A stretch of DNA of 64,000 nt, taken from NCBI RefSeq assembly GCF_021404305.1, contig NZ_JABFTX010000002.1:248001-312000 (forward strand). Reading direction: 5' to 3'. Below the pieces are notes generated by a model. The model worked only from the letters and a program-made list of their open reading frames with translations, made no database searches and was not told the origin of the DNA. Positions 49,248 through 58,760 of this stretch are shown one piece after another. Position numbers and translations under genes: made by a program. The number at the start of each line of letters is the position of its first letter. Positions within the stretch are counted from its first letter, which is position 1. This stretch comes from Billgrantia ethanolica. Its GTDB lineage: Bacteria; Pseudomonadota; Gammaproteobacteria; Pseudomonadales; Halomonadaceae.

Positions 49248-49297
49248 ATCTTGCGGGACATCAGGGAAGTCATTGATTGACTGGAAGAATTGCTAGG

Positions 49298-52200
49298 ATG
49301 ACCGCAAAAGAAAGCGATATTGAACAACGTCTCATCAAAAAGCTCGAAGAGCTTAAATATACCTATCGTTCTGACATTCGCGACAAGGCCGCGCTGGAGC
49401 GGAACTTCCGCGACAAGTTCGAGGCGCTGAACCGCGTCCGTCTCACCGATGCCGAGTTTGCCCGCCTGCGCGATGAAATCATCAACGCCGATGTCTTCCA
49501 GGCCGCCAAAACCCTTCGCGAGTACGGCTATTTCCAGCGCGAAGACGGCACCCCGCTGCACTACATGCTGGTCAACCTCAAGGACTGGTGCAAAAACGAC
49601 TTCGAAGTCATCAGCCAGCTACGCATCAACACCGACAACAGCCACCACCGCTACGATGTGATTTTGCTCATCAACGGCTTGCCGCTAGTGCAAATCGAGC
49701 TTAAGACACTGGGCATCAACCCGCGCCGGGCGATGGAGCAGATCGTCGAGTACCGCAATGAGCCCGGCAACGGCTACACCAACACGCTGCTGTGCTTCAT
49801 GCAGCTGTTTATCGTCAGCAATCGCGACCACACTTGGTACTTCGCCAACAACCAGAGTCAGCATTTCGCCTTCAATGCCGATGAGCGCTTTTTGCCCATC
49901 TACCAGTGGGCTGATGAAGACAACCGCAAGATTATCCACCTGGACGACTTCTCCGACGCCTTCCTGGCCAAATGTACCCTGGGCCGGATGATCAGCCGCT
50001 ACATGGTACTGGTGGCCAGCGAGCAGAAGCTGATGATCATGCGGCCATACCAAATCTATGCGGTCAAGGCCATTGTCGATTGCATTCACCAGAACCGGGG
50101 CAACGGCTACATCTGGCACACCACCGGCAGCGGCAAGACGCTCACCTCCTTCAAGGCGTCCACCCTGCTCAAGGACAACCCGGATATCGAAAAATGCCTG
50201 TTCGTGGTGGACCGCAAGGATCTGGATCGCCAGACCCGTGAGGAATTCAACCGCTTTCAGGAAGGCTGCGTGGAGGAAAACACCAATACTGAAACCCTGG
50301 TGCGCCGCCTGCTCTCCGAAGACTACGCTGACAAGGTGATTGTCACCACCATCCAGAAGCTCGGCCTGGCGCTGGATGAAACCAGCAAGAAAGCCCAGCA
50401 GCACAAGGACAAGGGTAGGCAGACCTACAAGGAACGCCTGGCCCCGCTGCGTGACAAGCGCGTCGTCATCATCTTCGACGAGTGCCACCGCTCTCAGTTT
50501 GGTGATAACCATCAGGCCATCAAGGCCTTTTTCCCCAAAGCGCAACTTTTCGGCTTTACTGGAACGCCCATCTTTGACGACAACGCCAGCTACAAGCAGA
50601 TCGACGGCACCGTAGGCAGCTATCGCACTACCCAGGACATTTTTGAAAAGCGGCTGCACGCCTACACCATCACCCATGCCATTGATGACCGCAATGTGTT
50701 GCGCTTTCATATCGATTACTTCAAGCACGAAAGCAAGCCGGAGGCCGCAAAGGCAAGAGATATTGGCGAGCTGGCAAAGTGCAAATCAAAGGCCAAGCCC
50801 GATCAGGCGCTGGCCCAGCGGGCGGTGGTAAACGCCATCCTCACCAAGCATGAAGCCGCCACCAACCATCGCCGATTCAACGCCCTGCTGGCCACCGCCT
50901 CCATCAACGAGGCCATCGCCTATTACCGGCTGTTCAAGGACGTTCAAGCCGAGCGCCAGGCAGAAGACTCGGATTACACACCGCTCAACATTGCTTGTGT
51001 CTTCTCGCCTCCGGCCAACGGCGATAAGGATGTGAAGCAGCTCCAGGAAGACCTGCCCCAGGAGAAGGCCGACAACCAGCAGGAGCCGGAGCAGAAAAAA
51101 GCTGCCCTGCAAGAGATCATTGCCGATTACAACGCTCAGTACGGCACCGGCCATAGTGTCAGCGAGTTCGACCGCTACTACCAGGACGTGCAGCAGCGCA
51201 TCAAGGACCAGCAATACCCCAACAGCGACCTGCCGCATAAACACAAGATCGACATCACCATCGTGGTGGACATGCTGCTCACTGGCTTCGACGCCAAGTA
51301 CCTCAACACCCTGTACGTGGACAAGAACCTCAAGCACCACGGCCTGATTCAGGCCTTCTCGCGCACCAACCGGGTACTCAACGACACCAAGCCCTATGGC
51401 AACATTCTCGACTTTCGTGGTCAGGAGCAAGCCGTGGACGATGCCATCGCGCTCTTCTCCGGTGAGGACATCAACCGCTCCCGCGAAATCTGGCTGGTGG
51501 ACCCGGCCCCTACGGTGATCGAAAAATACGAGCAGGCCGTCGCCGCCATCGGACATTTCCTCACCGAAAAAGATGTGGTGGCCGAACCCAAGGGCGTCTA
51601 CAACCTCAAGGGCGATACTGCGCGCATCGAGTTCATCAATCGCTTCAAGGAAGTACAGCGCCTCAAGACCCAGCTTGATCAGTACACCGACCTGAACGAG
51701 GAACAGAAAGCACGCATCAACAGTGTGCTGCCCGAGGACGATCTGCGTTCCTTGCGCGGCGCCTACCTGGAGACCGCCCAGCGCCTCAAGGAGCAGCAGG
51801 GCAAAACCGGCGAGCAGGCCTCGTCAGAGCAGGACATCATTGAGCAATTGGATTTCGAATTCGTGCTCTTCTCCTCGGCACTGATCGACTACGACTACAT
51901 CATGGGCCTAGCCGCTCGCTTCAGTCAGGAAAAGCCAGGCAAACAAACCATGAGCCGCGAACAGTTGGTGAATATGCTCAGCGCCAGCAGTAACCTGATG
52001 GGTGAGCGCGAGGACATCACCGCCTACATCAATACCCTGGAAGCCGGGCAAGGTCGCAGCACGGAGGACATCAAAAACGGCTACCAAGCCTTCAAGGCGC
52101 AAAAGGCCCACAAGGAAATCACCGCCCTGGCCGACCGCCACGGGCTGGACCGCGAAGCCCTGCAAACTTTCGTGGACGGTATCCTCGACCGCATGATCTT

Positions 52201-52354
52201 CGACGGCGAACAGCTCAGCGACCTGTTTGAGCCGCTGGAACTGGGCTGGAAGGCGCGCAGCAAGGCCGAGCTGGCATTGATGGAAGAACTGGTGCCGTTT
52301 TTGAAGAAGCAGGCCAGCGGACGCGAGATATCGGGGTTGGCGGCGTATGAGTAA
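49298..52354 (+). CDS. hsdR: Type I restriction enzyme HsdR subunit
   Basis: A 1018-residue motor-nuclease subunit. The N-terminal PD-(D/E)XK nuclease has Asp120 (HHRYDVIL) and ELK (134-136). The SF2 translocase follows: Walker A TTGSGKT (275-281), DECH box (394-397), GFTGTP, and later MLLTGFDAKYLNTLYVD and QAFSRTNRV motifs. A helical C-terminal domain binds HsdM. It pumps DNA past the complex and cuts unmodified DNA. The ATG at 49298 starts on TAKESDIEQRL, as in relatives, though the AGG site is adjacent. Its stop overlaps hsdS by eight bases. Confidence 0.95.
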   Translation: MTAKESDIEQRLIKKLEELKYTYRSDIRDKAALERNFRDKFEALNRVRLTDAEFARLRDEIINADVFQAAKTLREYGYFQREDGTPLHYMLVNLKDWCKNDFEVISQLRINTDNSHHRYDVILLINGLPLVQIELKTLGINPRRAMEQIVEYRNEPGNGYTNTLLCFMQLFIVSNRDHTWYFANNQSQHFAFNADERFLPIYQWADEDNRKIIHLDDFSDAFLAKCTLGRMISRYMVLVASEQKLMIMRPYQIYAVKAIVDCIHQNRGNGYIWHTTGSGKTLTSFKASTLLKDNPDIEKCLFVVDRKDLDRQTREEFNRFQEGCVEENTNTETLVRRLLSEDYADKVIVTTIQKLGLALDETSKKAQQHKDKGRQTYKERLAPLRDKRVVIIFDECHRSQFGDNHQAIKAFFPKAQLFGFTGTPIFDDNASYKQIDGTVGSYRTTQDIFEKRLHAYTITHAIDDRNVLRFHIDYFKHESKPEAAKARDIGELAKCKSKAKPDQALAQRAVVNAILTKHEAATNHRRFNALLATASINEAIAYYRLFKDVQAERQAEDSDYTPLNIACVFSPPANGDKDVKQLQEDLPQEKADNQQEPEQKKAALQEIIADYNAQYGTGHSVSEFDRYYQDVQQRIKDQQYPNSDLPHKHKIDITIVVDMLLTGFDAKYLNTLYVDKNLKHHGLIQAFSRTNRVLNDTKPYGNILDFRGQEQAVDDAIALFSGEDINRSREIWLVDPAPTVIEKYEQAVAAIGHFLTEKDVVAEPKGVYNLKGDTARIEFINRFKEVQRLKTQLDQYTDLNEEQKARINSVLPEDDLRSLRGAYLETAQRLKEQQGKTGEQASSEQDIIEQLDFEFVLFSSALIDYDYIMGLAARFSQEKPGKQTMSREQLVNMLSASSNLMGEREDITAYINTLEAGQGRSTEDIKNGYQAFKAQKAHKEITALADRHGLDREALQTFVDGILDRMIFDGEQLSDLFEPLELGWKARSKAELALMEELVPFLKKQASGREISGLAAYE

Positions 52355-53657
52355 GACGATGAAGAACGACAAGCAGGCATTGGTGCCCCGGTTGCGCTTC
52401 CCCGAATTTCAGGGTGCGGAGGAGTGGACGACAGCGAAATTGGGTTCGTTAACCACAATTAGCATCGAGAAAGTGGGGGACAAGACTTGTATCCCTATGA
52501 GCATTACGTCGGGCGTCGGGCTAGTGAGTCAAGAGGAAAAGTTCGGGCGTATCATAGCTGGAGACTCATACAAGAATTACTTGATTCTGAAGCCCAACGA
52601 TTTTGCTTACAATAAAAGTGCCACCAAAGAATATCCAGAGGGCTTTCTCACGCTCTACTCCGGCAGCGAGCTAGCTGCTGTCCCGAACAGTATATTTACA
52701 TGCTTCAGGGTTAAGGGTGAGTCACCTGATCCGAGATTCTTGAATTACCTTTTTCTGGGTAATCTGCATGGCCGGTGGTTGCGGAAGTTTATTCAGGTTG
52801 GTGCCCGTGCGCACGGGTCGCTTAGCATTAATGACAATGATCTGATGGCGCTTCCTATCCCACTTCCGGCTGGTAAAAGATCTGTCGCCGAGCAACAAAA
52901 AATCGCCGATTGCCTCTCGTCCCTTGATGCGCTGATCGCCGCGCAGGCGGACAAGATCGACGCCCTCAAAACCCATAAAAAAGGGCTGATGCAGCAGCTC
53001 TTCCCCCGCGAAGGCGAAACCGTCCCCCGCCTGCGCTTCCCCGAGTTTCGGGATAAAGGGGAGTGGGAGGAACGCTCGCTGAAAGAGGTATTCTCGATTT
53101 TCCAAGGGTTTGCCTTTTCAGGTAATGATAGTGTTGATGCTGGGGTAAGGTGGCTTAAAATTGCGGATGTGAGCATTCAACAAATGAATCATCACAGCCC
53201 GTCTTATCTTCCAGTCGAATACAAGGAACGATTCAGAAAGTTTTCCGTAGCGAAGGGCGAATATGTCATTGCTTTGACACGCCCAATATTAAACGGGCAG
53301 CTTAAAATGGCAAAAGTTGATCGGGTTTTTGATGGTGCATTGCTAAATCAACGGGTCGGTAAGTTGGTAACAACCCAAGAGAGTTCATTTGTATATTTTT
53401 TGCTACAATCTTGTAGATTGATTAGCGATATTGAGAAAAGTATTTCAGGCACAGAGCCGCCAAACTTATCAGCTCAGCAGATAGAAGACATTAAAACTTG
53501 TATTCCTAAGCAGACAGAGCAGCAACGCATCGCCGACTGCCTATCGTCCCTCGATGCGATGATCGCTGCACACACGGAAAAACTCGACGCTCTTAAGGCG
53601 CATAAAAAAGGCCTGATGCAGCAGCTCTTCCCTAGCTCGGAGGTGGTTGGCGTATGA
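52347..53657 (+). CDS. hsdS: Type I specificity subunit HsdS
   Basis: A 436-residue DNA-recognition subunit. Two target recognition domains (about 20-180 and 225-390) are each followed by a near-identical helical repeat. The first copy (residues 182-220) and the second (391-429) share EQQ-IADCLSSLDA and HKKGLMQQLFP. The recognition domains have noticeably lower GC than the repeats and flanks, suggesting exchange of specificity modules. Each half should read one part of a bipartite site. It overlaps hsdR (8 bases) and the next gene (4 bases). Confidence 0.94.
   Translation: MSKTMKNDKQALVPRLRFPEFQGAEEWTTAKLGSLTTISIEKVGDKTCIPMSITSGVGLVSQEEKFGRIIAGDSYKNYLILKPNDFAYNKSATKEYPEGFLTLYSGSELAAVPNSIFTCFRVKGESPDPRFLNYLFLGNLHGRWLRKFIQVGARAHGSLSINDNDLMALPIPLPAGKRSVAEQQKIADCLSSLDALIAAQADKIDALKTHKKGLMQQLFPREGETVPRLRFPEFRDKGEWEERSLKEVFSIFQGFAFSGNDSVDAGVRWLKIADVSIQQMNHHSPSYLPVEYKERFRKFSVAKGEYVIALTRPILNGQLKMAKVDRVFDGALLNQRVGKLVTTQESSFVYFLLQSCRLISDIEKSISGTEPPNLSAQQIEDIKTCIPKQTEQQRIADCLSSLDAMIAAHTEKLDALKAHKKGLMQQLFPSSEVVGV
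52890..53006 (+). repeat. hsdS conserved repeat, copy 1
   Basis: 117 bases coding the helical spacer after the first recognition domain. It is closely matched by 53517-53633 (about 39 residues with few differences). Such repeats allow homologous exchange of recognition halves. Confidence 0.85.
53517..53633 (+). repeat. hsdS conserved repeat, copy 2
   Basis: The partner of 52890-53006, after the second recognition domain. Most protein differences are conservative (K/R, L/M, T/A). Confidence 0.85.
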
Positions 53658-54466
53658 GCCAAGAGACGCCCTTGCCATTTCCATCCAAAACCGCCTATGG
53701 CTCAACCCAGGGTTGCGTGGTTTGGCGGGGCGAATGCACCAATGAGGGCACCGAGCTGACGGCTTTTATGCGGGGGCCGGTGGCTGCTCGCCTGCACGAT
53801 ACAGAGGGCAGTGAAGCGCTACATGAGCAGCTCCAGGGGCTTAGCCTCACCGGCATGGGGCTAGAGACGCTGGAAGCTGTACTTGCCGCCGAAGTGCCGG
53901 AAAGTCGTGACTGGGCAGCGGGCGAGGCACTTGCCGAAGCCGTGCTGGAGGCCCATCACGAGGTGGAACTGCCGTGGAACAATGAGCGCGACAAGCGCAA
54001 CCCCTTCGCCTCGCTGCCGGGAGCGGATATCGTCGGCTTCCAGCGTGTTGGTGGCTCCCATCGACTGGCCCTGGGTGAAGTCAAATGTTCGTCCGAAGCC
54101 CAATGGCCGCCACAAGTGATGAGCGGTCGAAGTGGAGGCCTTGGCCATCAGATCGACAATTTGGCCACGAATCTTGGAACCATCCATCAGCTGCTCTGTT
54201 GGCTCTTGCCTCGCGTCAAGGGCACCGAATATGAAGTGGTCTTTAACGCAGCCTGTACTCGCTATCTCAATTCTGGGCGGCGTGACTTGGCGCTGTTCGG
54301 TATTCTAGTTCGCGACCAAGAACCTCGGGAAGCCGACTTGAAGGTGCGTGGTGGCAAGTTGGCGAGCAGCCTGACTACTCCAACCCATTGCTGTCTTATT
54401 GCGCTTTATTTGCCCTGGCCCATCACGCAACTTCCACAAGCCATCGGCCAAGGAGGCGCAGCATGA
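53654..54466 (+). CDS. HamA-like PD-(D/E)XK nuclease (DUF1837-like)
   Basis: A 270-residue protein. A PD-(D/E)XK-type core is visible: GADIVGF with Asp125, then LALGEVKCS with Glu142 and Lys144, preceded by a helix (AAGEALAEAVLEAHHEVELP) as in DUF1837/HamA proteins of the Hachiman and Abp defence systems. In those, HamA is a nuclease held by a helicase partner, and the next gene here encodes a helicase. Both neighbours overlap it by four bases (ATGA). The family call rests on motif order and partner gene and needs a profile search. Alternative: an accessory nuclease of the type I system. Confidence 0.65.
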   Translation: MSQETPLPFPSKTAYGSTQGCVVWRGECTNEGTELTAFMRGPVAARLHDTEGSEALHEQLQGLSLTGMGLETLEAVLAAEVPESRDWAAGEALAEAVLEAHHEVELPWNNERDKRNPFASLPGADIVGFQRVGGSHRLALGEVKCSSEAQWPPQVMSGRSGGLGHQIDNLATNLGTIHQLLCWLLPRVKGTEYEVVFNAACTRYLNSGRRDLALFGILVRDQEPREADLKVRGGKLASSLTTPTHCCLIALYLPWPITQLPQAIGQGGAA

Positions 54467-57400
54467 GCCACTGGCTGCTGGATACCATGGCTGAGAAACG
54501 TCGCGTGGCGTTGCGAGAGGCTGACCGCCTGCAGTTCTACCGGGAAATGGGGCGGGATCTGCCGGACTTCGACGGGGAAGTTTTGCGGGAATCGGCTGCT
54601 GCGCTAGAGATTGCTGTGCTTGACTTGGAGGTGGATCGGTTGGCCGACGATCCAGAACAGCGTGCACTGTCGCGTCAAGCTGCCGGAGATGCCTTCCGCC
54701 TGCTTCGAATGCTACCGATGCCCATCAACCCCATGGATGCAGGCACTCATTTGTTGCGCGCTTCGGTACTGGCTGTACTGGGTGATCGCGGTGCGGATGC
54801 CGCAAGATGGTTGCGCAGTTTGGATGAGTCACAACAATGGCCCGATTTACCGCTGGAGACCCCCGATTGGGGGGAGCGCTGTCGTGCCACCCTTACGGAT
54901 GTCTGGCTGCGGTTAGTGCGCAAAAAGGGCTGGTCTGACCGCGATGCCGTTCTGGAGCGAGTTGCCGCACTGCGAAGCACCCAGCAAACATTTGAACGGG
55001 AATATCTCCACACTTTTGAGCCCTTGGACGCGAAACGATCCGCGCTGGAACTGATTGCGATCTACCATCTGGCAAAAGCGGCGGATGTGTTGGCCCATTA
55101 CATCACCGATGGTGTGGTGGACGGCAGCCACCAAATCCAGCCAGTGCTTGACTCTCACTTCGACCGAGCCATTGATGCCTGCGATACCGCGCAGTTGATA
55201 GAGCTGGGGCCCCTGACGCGGCTGCTGGCGCGTGCCGCTCAGCAAATGGCGGACAACGCTCTTTGGACGGTGACGCGCGCCGTAAATTCCCGTGTCACCG
55301 AGTTTGTGCGCGAACTGGTCAAACGTGGCCGGGGAGACCGAGCTTTGTTCGATGTGCTGCCGCCGCAGCGTCGTACTTTGGCTGAGCAAGGCCTATTAGG
55401 TTCCAGCCGCCGGGCGGTGGTGGTCAGCCTGCCCACTTCCAGTGGCAAGACACTGATTGCCCAGTTTCGCATGCTTCAGGCACTCAATCAATTTGAGGAC
55501 CGTAAAGGTTGGGTGACCTATCTAGCACCTACAAGAGCCTTGGTTAATCAGGTGACGCGTCAGTTGCGCCGAGATTTCGAGCCTTTGGGGCTTCAGGTTG
55601 AACGGGTCAGCCCGGCCATGGAGATCGACGGTGTTGAAGCAGACATGCTGAAAGAGTCTCAAAATGAGACACAATTCCGTATTCTGGTGGCCACCCCAGA
55701 GAAATTCGACCTAATGCTGCGTCAGGGATGGGAGGAGAAAATTGGCCGCCCCTTATCGCTGGTAGTAGTCGATGAAGCACATACTATTCAGGAGGGTGAG
55801 CGGGGCCTGCGGCTGGAGCTGTTATTGGCCACAATCAACCGCGAATGCCGAGAAGCACAGTTTCTGCTGTTGACACCCTTCATTCAGAATGCCCGAGAAG
55901 TTGCCCGTTGGCTGGGCGGCCAGAATGCGGAAGATATCAGCCTCGGGGTGGACTGGCAGCCCAATGATCGGGCCATTGGTATCATTAGTCCGGTAGACGA
56001 TGGTGCCATTAACGGCCGTAGTCGCAATTACCGACTGGACTTCCAGACGGTGCACACCTCACGTCACACCATTGACCTAGATGACACCTTCTCGCTGGGT
56101 AAAGATGATGCGCTTGCAACGACGCTCTCGAAGTCACAGGACGTAGGTACTTTGGCTGCCATCGCGGCACGCAAACTTAAGGGGCGTGGTCCCGTAATTG
56201 CCATGCACAGTCGACCGGATTTTGTTTGGTCACTGGCCGAAAAGATCAAATCTGATCGGTTGCCGAACTTGTCCGATGATGTTCGGTTTGTTCAGAACTA
56301 TGTTGCTGCTGAGTTGGGCGCGCAGTTTCCTCTGGTGGACCTGCTTTCTCATGGTGTAGGAGTGCACCATGGTGGTTTGCCTGAAGAAATACGCATGCTG
56401 ATGGAATGGCTGTTTGAGAAAGAACGGCTTGACGTGCTCGTGGCGACGACAACCATTGCTCAGGGCGTTAACTTCCCCGTGAGTGGCGTTGTCATGGCTG
56501 CGACAAGTTATCCATATGGCCAACCGATGCCGCCAGAGGACTTCTGGAATATTGCTGGCCGAGCTGGCCGTGTCTCGCAAGGGCAGTTAGGTGTAGTGGC
56601 ACTCGTAGCAAAAAATGAAAGCGAAGTCGCGCAACGTCGCGAGTTTATTGGCCGTGCCACAGGAGATCTGAATTCTGCGCTGATTAAGCTTGCGCAGGCG
56701 ACTGCTGATGAGCTTTCCGATCTGGGTATGATCGTTTACCGCCACCCGGAGTGGTCAAGCTTTCTTCAATACCTCGTGCACACCTATCGACAGTTAGGTG
56801 CACCGGCTAACTTTGCCGACCAGGTTGAGCAGGTTTTGCGAGGGACGCTGGGCTTTGAAAAGCTGCGAGCATCGAACAGTCGAATTGCCAGTCAGTTGCT
56901 GGGTGGTATTCGAAGCTATGTCTCTTATATTGCTGACCCTGGGCAGCCCCTGAAGCTGGTAGATAGCACTGGCTTTTCACTGCAAAGTATTCGCACAGTG
57001 ATGTCTCATCGCGGCAATATCGGGCCAGATTCCTGGGATCGAGAGCGCCTATTCAGCCAGGGTGACCGTACGCTTCAGGATATGATGGGAGTTCTTCTAA
57101 GGGTTCCAGAGCTGAGAGGGAATCTGCAGGAAGTCTTGGGGGAGAGGTCGCTAGAGGGAGACAAGCTTGCTCTTATCCTGAAAGACTGGGTGAATGGCGA
57201 AGAAATCACCACCATTTCTGACCGCCATTTCCGTAAAGGCGAAAGAAATGAGGTTACAGCCTTAACCAAGTGTGGACAGAACCTTTTTGGCAAGCTAGCG
57301 CAAACCTCTTCCTGGGGATTGAATGCCTTGATGGCGATTACTGCATCCAACCTGCCGGAGGAAGAGCGCAACCGGCTGGCCAACCTTCCTTCACAGGTTT

Positions 57401-57624
57401 TCTATGGAGTATCCACTGACGAGGCTATCACCTTGCGCTTGCTCGGAGTCCCTCGTCGAGCGGCGACTCCACTTGCCCGGACTTTGAACCTCAGAGCAGG
57501 AGAATCCCTGCCAGCAATCCGGCAGCGACTCGCCGCATTATCACAGCAAGACTGGGCTGCAGCACTTGGCCCTGATGGGAACGCCTACCGGAGGGTATGG
57601 CAAATCATGGATGGGGTAGAGTAA
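54463..57624 (+). CDS. HamB-like Ski2-type DEAD/DEAH helicase
   Basis: A 1053-residue SF2 helicase. A long N-terminal helical part (1-300) precedes the motor: LPTSSGKT (Walker A, 323-330), VVVDEAHTI (DEAH 437-440), LVATTTIAQGVNFPV (motif V) and IAGRAGRVSQG (motif VI, GRAGR 699-703), then a helical C-terminal region. The GVNFPV and GRAGR pattern is that of Ski2/Brr2-like helicases such as HamB. AGGAGG lies six bases before the ATG. It overlaps the nuclease gene by four bases and the next gene by one (TAATG). Its base composition is more AT-rich than neighbouring chromosomal genes. Confidence 0.78.
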   Translation: MSHWLLDTMAEKRRVALREADRLQFYREMGRDLPDFDGEVLRESAAALEIAVLDLEVDRLADDPEQRALSRQAAGDAFRLLRMLPMPINPMDAGTHLLRASVLAVLGDRGADAARWLRSLDESQQWPDLPLETPDWGERCRATLTDVWLRLVRKKGWSDRDAVLERVAALRSTQQTFEREYLHTFEPLDAKRSALELIAIYHLAKAADVLAHYITDGVVDGSHQIQPVLDSHFDRAIDACDTAQLIELGPLTRLLARAAQQMADNALWTVTRAVNSRVTEFVRELVKRGRGDRALFDVLPPQRRTLAEQGLLGSSRRAVVVSLPTSSGKTLIAQFRMLQALNQFEDRKGWVTYLAPTRALVNQVTRQLRRDFEPLGLQVERVSPAMEIDGVEADMLKESQNETQFRILVATPEKFDLMLRQGWEEKIGRPLSLVVVDEAHTIQEGERGLRLELLLATINRECREAQFLLLTPFIQNAREVARWLGGQNAEDISLGVDWQPNDRAIGIISPVDDGAINGRSRNYRLDFQTVHTSRHTIDLDDTFSLGKDDALATTLSKSQDVGTLAAIAARKLKGRGPVIAMHSRPDFVWSLAEKIKSDRLPNLSDDVRFVQNYVAAELGAQFPLVDLLSHGVGVHHGGLPEEIRMLMEWLFEKERLDVLVATTTIAQGVNFPVSGVVMAATSYPYGQPMPPEDFWNIAGRAGRVSQGQLGVVALVAKNESEVAQRREFIGRATGDLNSALIKLAQATADELSDLGMIVYRHPEWSSFLQYLVHTYRQLGAPANFADQVEQVLRGTLGFEKLRASNSRIASQLLGGIRSYVSYIADPGQPLKLVDSTGFSLQSIRTVMSHRGNIGPDSWDRERLFSQGDRTLQDMMGVLLRVPELRGNLQEVLGERSLEGDKLALILKDWVNGEEITTISDRHFRKGERNEVTALTKCGQNLFGKLAQTSSWGLNALMAITASNLPEEERNRLANLPSQVFYGVSTDEAITLRLLGVPRRAATPLARTLNLRAGESLPAIRQRLAALSQQDWAAALGPDGNAYRRVWQIMDGVE

Positions 57625-58760
57625 TGACAGCCAATCGCTCATTCGAAAACCTCTCCGAACTTGCGATGAACTTGCGTGAACGGCTGGAGCAGAAGAAGTA
57701 CATCCTGCTGTTTGCCTTCAACGGCACCGGCAAGACGCGCCTGTCCATGACCTTCAAGGAGCTGGGCAAGCAAGGCGATGACGATGAAGAAACACGCGAC
57801 ACCCTCTACTTCAATGCCTTCACCGAGGATCTCTTCTACTGGGATAACGATCTGGAGAATGATGCCAAGCGGGTGTTGCGTCTGAATCGAGATTCCCACT
57901 TCTTCGACGGCTTGCAAGAGCTGGAGATGGAAAACCGCATTGGCCCGCTGCTGGCCCGCTATGCGGACTTCGACTTCCTGATCGACTATGAAACCTGGGA
58001 AATTACCTTTTTCCGGAACAAAGACGCCGACGGCGCACCCATCCCCATCAAGGTCTCGCGTGGCGAGGAGAATCTCTTTGTCTGGTGTTTTTTCCTTGCC
58101 GTCGCCGAGTTGGCAGTGGATCAGGAAGAAGGCTCGCCCTATGCCTGGGTGAAGTACCTGTATATCGACGACCCAATCTCATCGCTGGACGACAACAACG
58201 CCATCGCTGTGGCTAGCCACTTGGCACAACTGCTGAAGAATGCCAATGGGCAGATTAAGGCGGTGATTTCGACACACCACGCGTTGTTCTTTAACGTCCT
58301 CTGGAATGAGCTGAACGAGCGAGGAAAGTCTAACCCGCTTCTGCCTCTATTTCTGAGCTATAAGAGTGATAATGGCACCTATTCAATTAAATATACCAAC
58401 GAAACGCCATTTTTTCATCATGTAGCCCTGCTGGAACAGCTACACAAGGTGGCAGAGTCGGGTGAGATTTATACCTACCACTTCAATATTCTGCGCAACA
58501 TTCTGGAAAAGACGGCCACCTTCCACGGGTTCCGCAATTTCTCCGCTTGCATCAAGCAGGATAGCGACGACCCTGACGGCATCCTCCACGCCCGGCTTGT
58601 GAATGTCCTCAGTCATGGTAACTACTCCCTGTATGAGCCACAGGAAATGTTGCCGGAGAACAAAGAGTATTTCCGTAAGATCCTTCGGGACTTTATGAAC
58701 AACTACCGTTTTAACCCGGAACTATTCCCGGAACCGACGCAAGAGAGCGCCAACGCATGA
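57624..58760 (+). CDS. PrrC/RloC-like ATPase, candidate anticodon-nuclease-type effector
   Basis: A 378-residue ABC-type ATPase of the AAA_13 kind. Walker A is FNGTGKT (32-38), the signature-like loop is SRGEE (145-149), Walker B with D-loop is YIDDPISSLDDNN (180-192), and the switch is ISTHHA (215-220). No long coiled coil. The C-terminal part has Arg291-x3-Glu295 (LRNILEK) and His331 (LSHGNYS), echoing the Arg-x3-Glu...His triad of PrrC (320, 324, 356). PrrC (396 residues) also resides in a type I hsd operon, where it cuts tRNA-Lys when restriction is inhibited. It overlaps the helicase gene by one base and hsdM by four. RloA-type ATPase of unknown role is the alternative. Confidence 0.68.
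   Translation: MTANRSFENLSELAMNLRERLEQKKYILLFAFNGTGKTRLSMTFKELGKQGDDDEETRDTLYFNAFTEDLFYWDNDLENDAKRVLRLNRDSHFFDGLQELEMENRIGPLLARYADFDFLIDYETWEITFFRNKDADGAPIPIKVSRGEENLFVWCFFLAVAELAVDQEEGSPYAWVKYLYIDDPISSLDDNNAIAVASHLAQLLKNANGQIKAVISTHHALFFNVLWNELNERGKSNPLLPLFLSYKSDNGTYSIKYTNETPFFHHVALLEQLHKVAESGEIYTYHFNILRNILEKTATFHGFRNFSACIKQDSDDPDGILHARLVNVLSHGNYSLYEPQEMLPENKEYFRKILRDFMNNYRFNPELFPEPTQESANA

Larger units (their letters stand above)
48942..49297. other. Divergent region between antitoxin and hsdR
   Basis: 356 bases. The first 60 carry the antitoxin operator boxes and an AT-rich promoter. A plus-strand frame of 80 codons (49054-49296) lacks a Shine-Dalgarno and any protein pattern, so it is not called. 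GTGACA/TGTCAC at 49223-49247 is the only other symmetry seen. The region is the left edge of the restriction operon. Confidence 0.55.

Noticed and set aside
49054..49296. 80-codon plus-strand frame before hsdR
   Set aside because: No ribosome site, low-complexity composition, lies in the promoter region.
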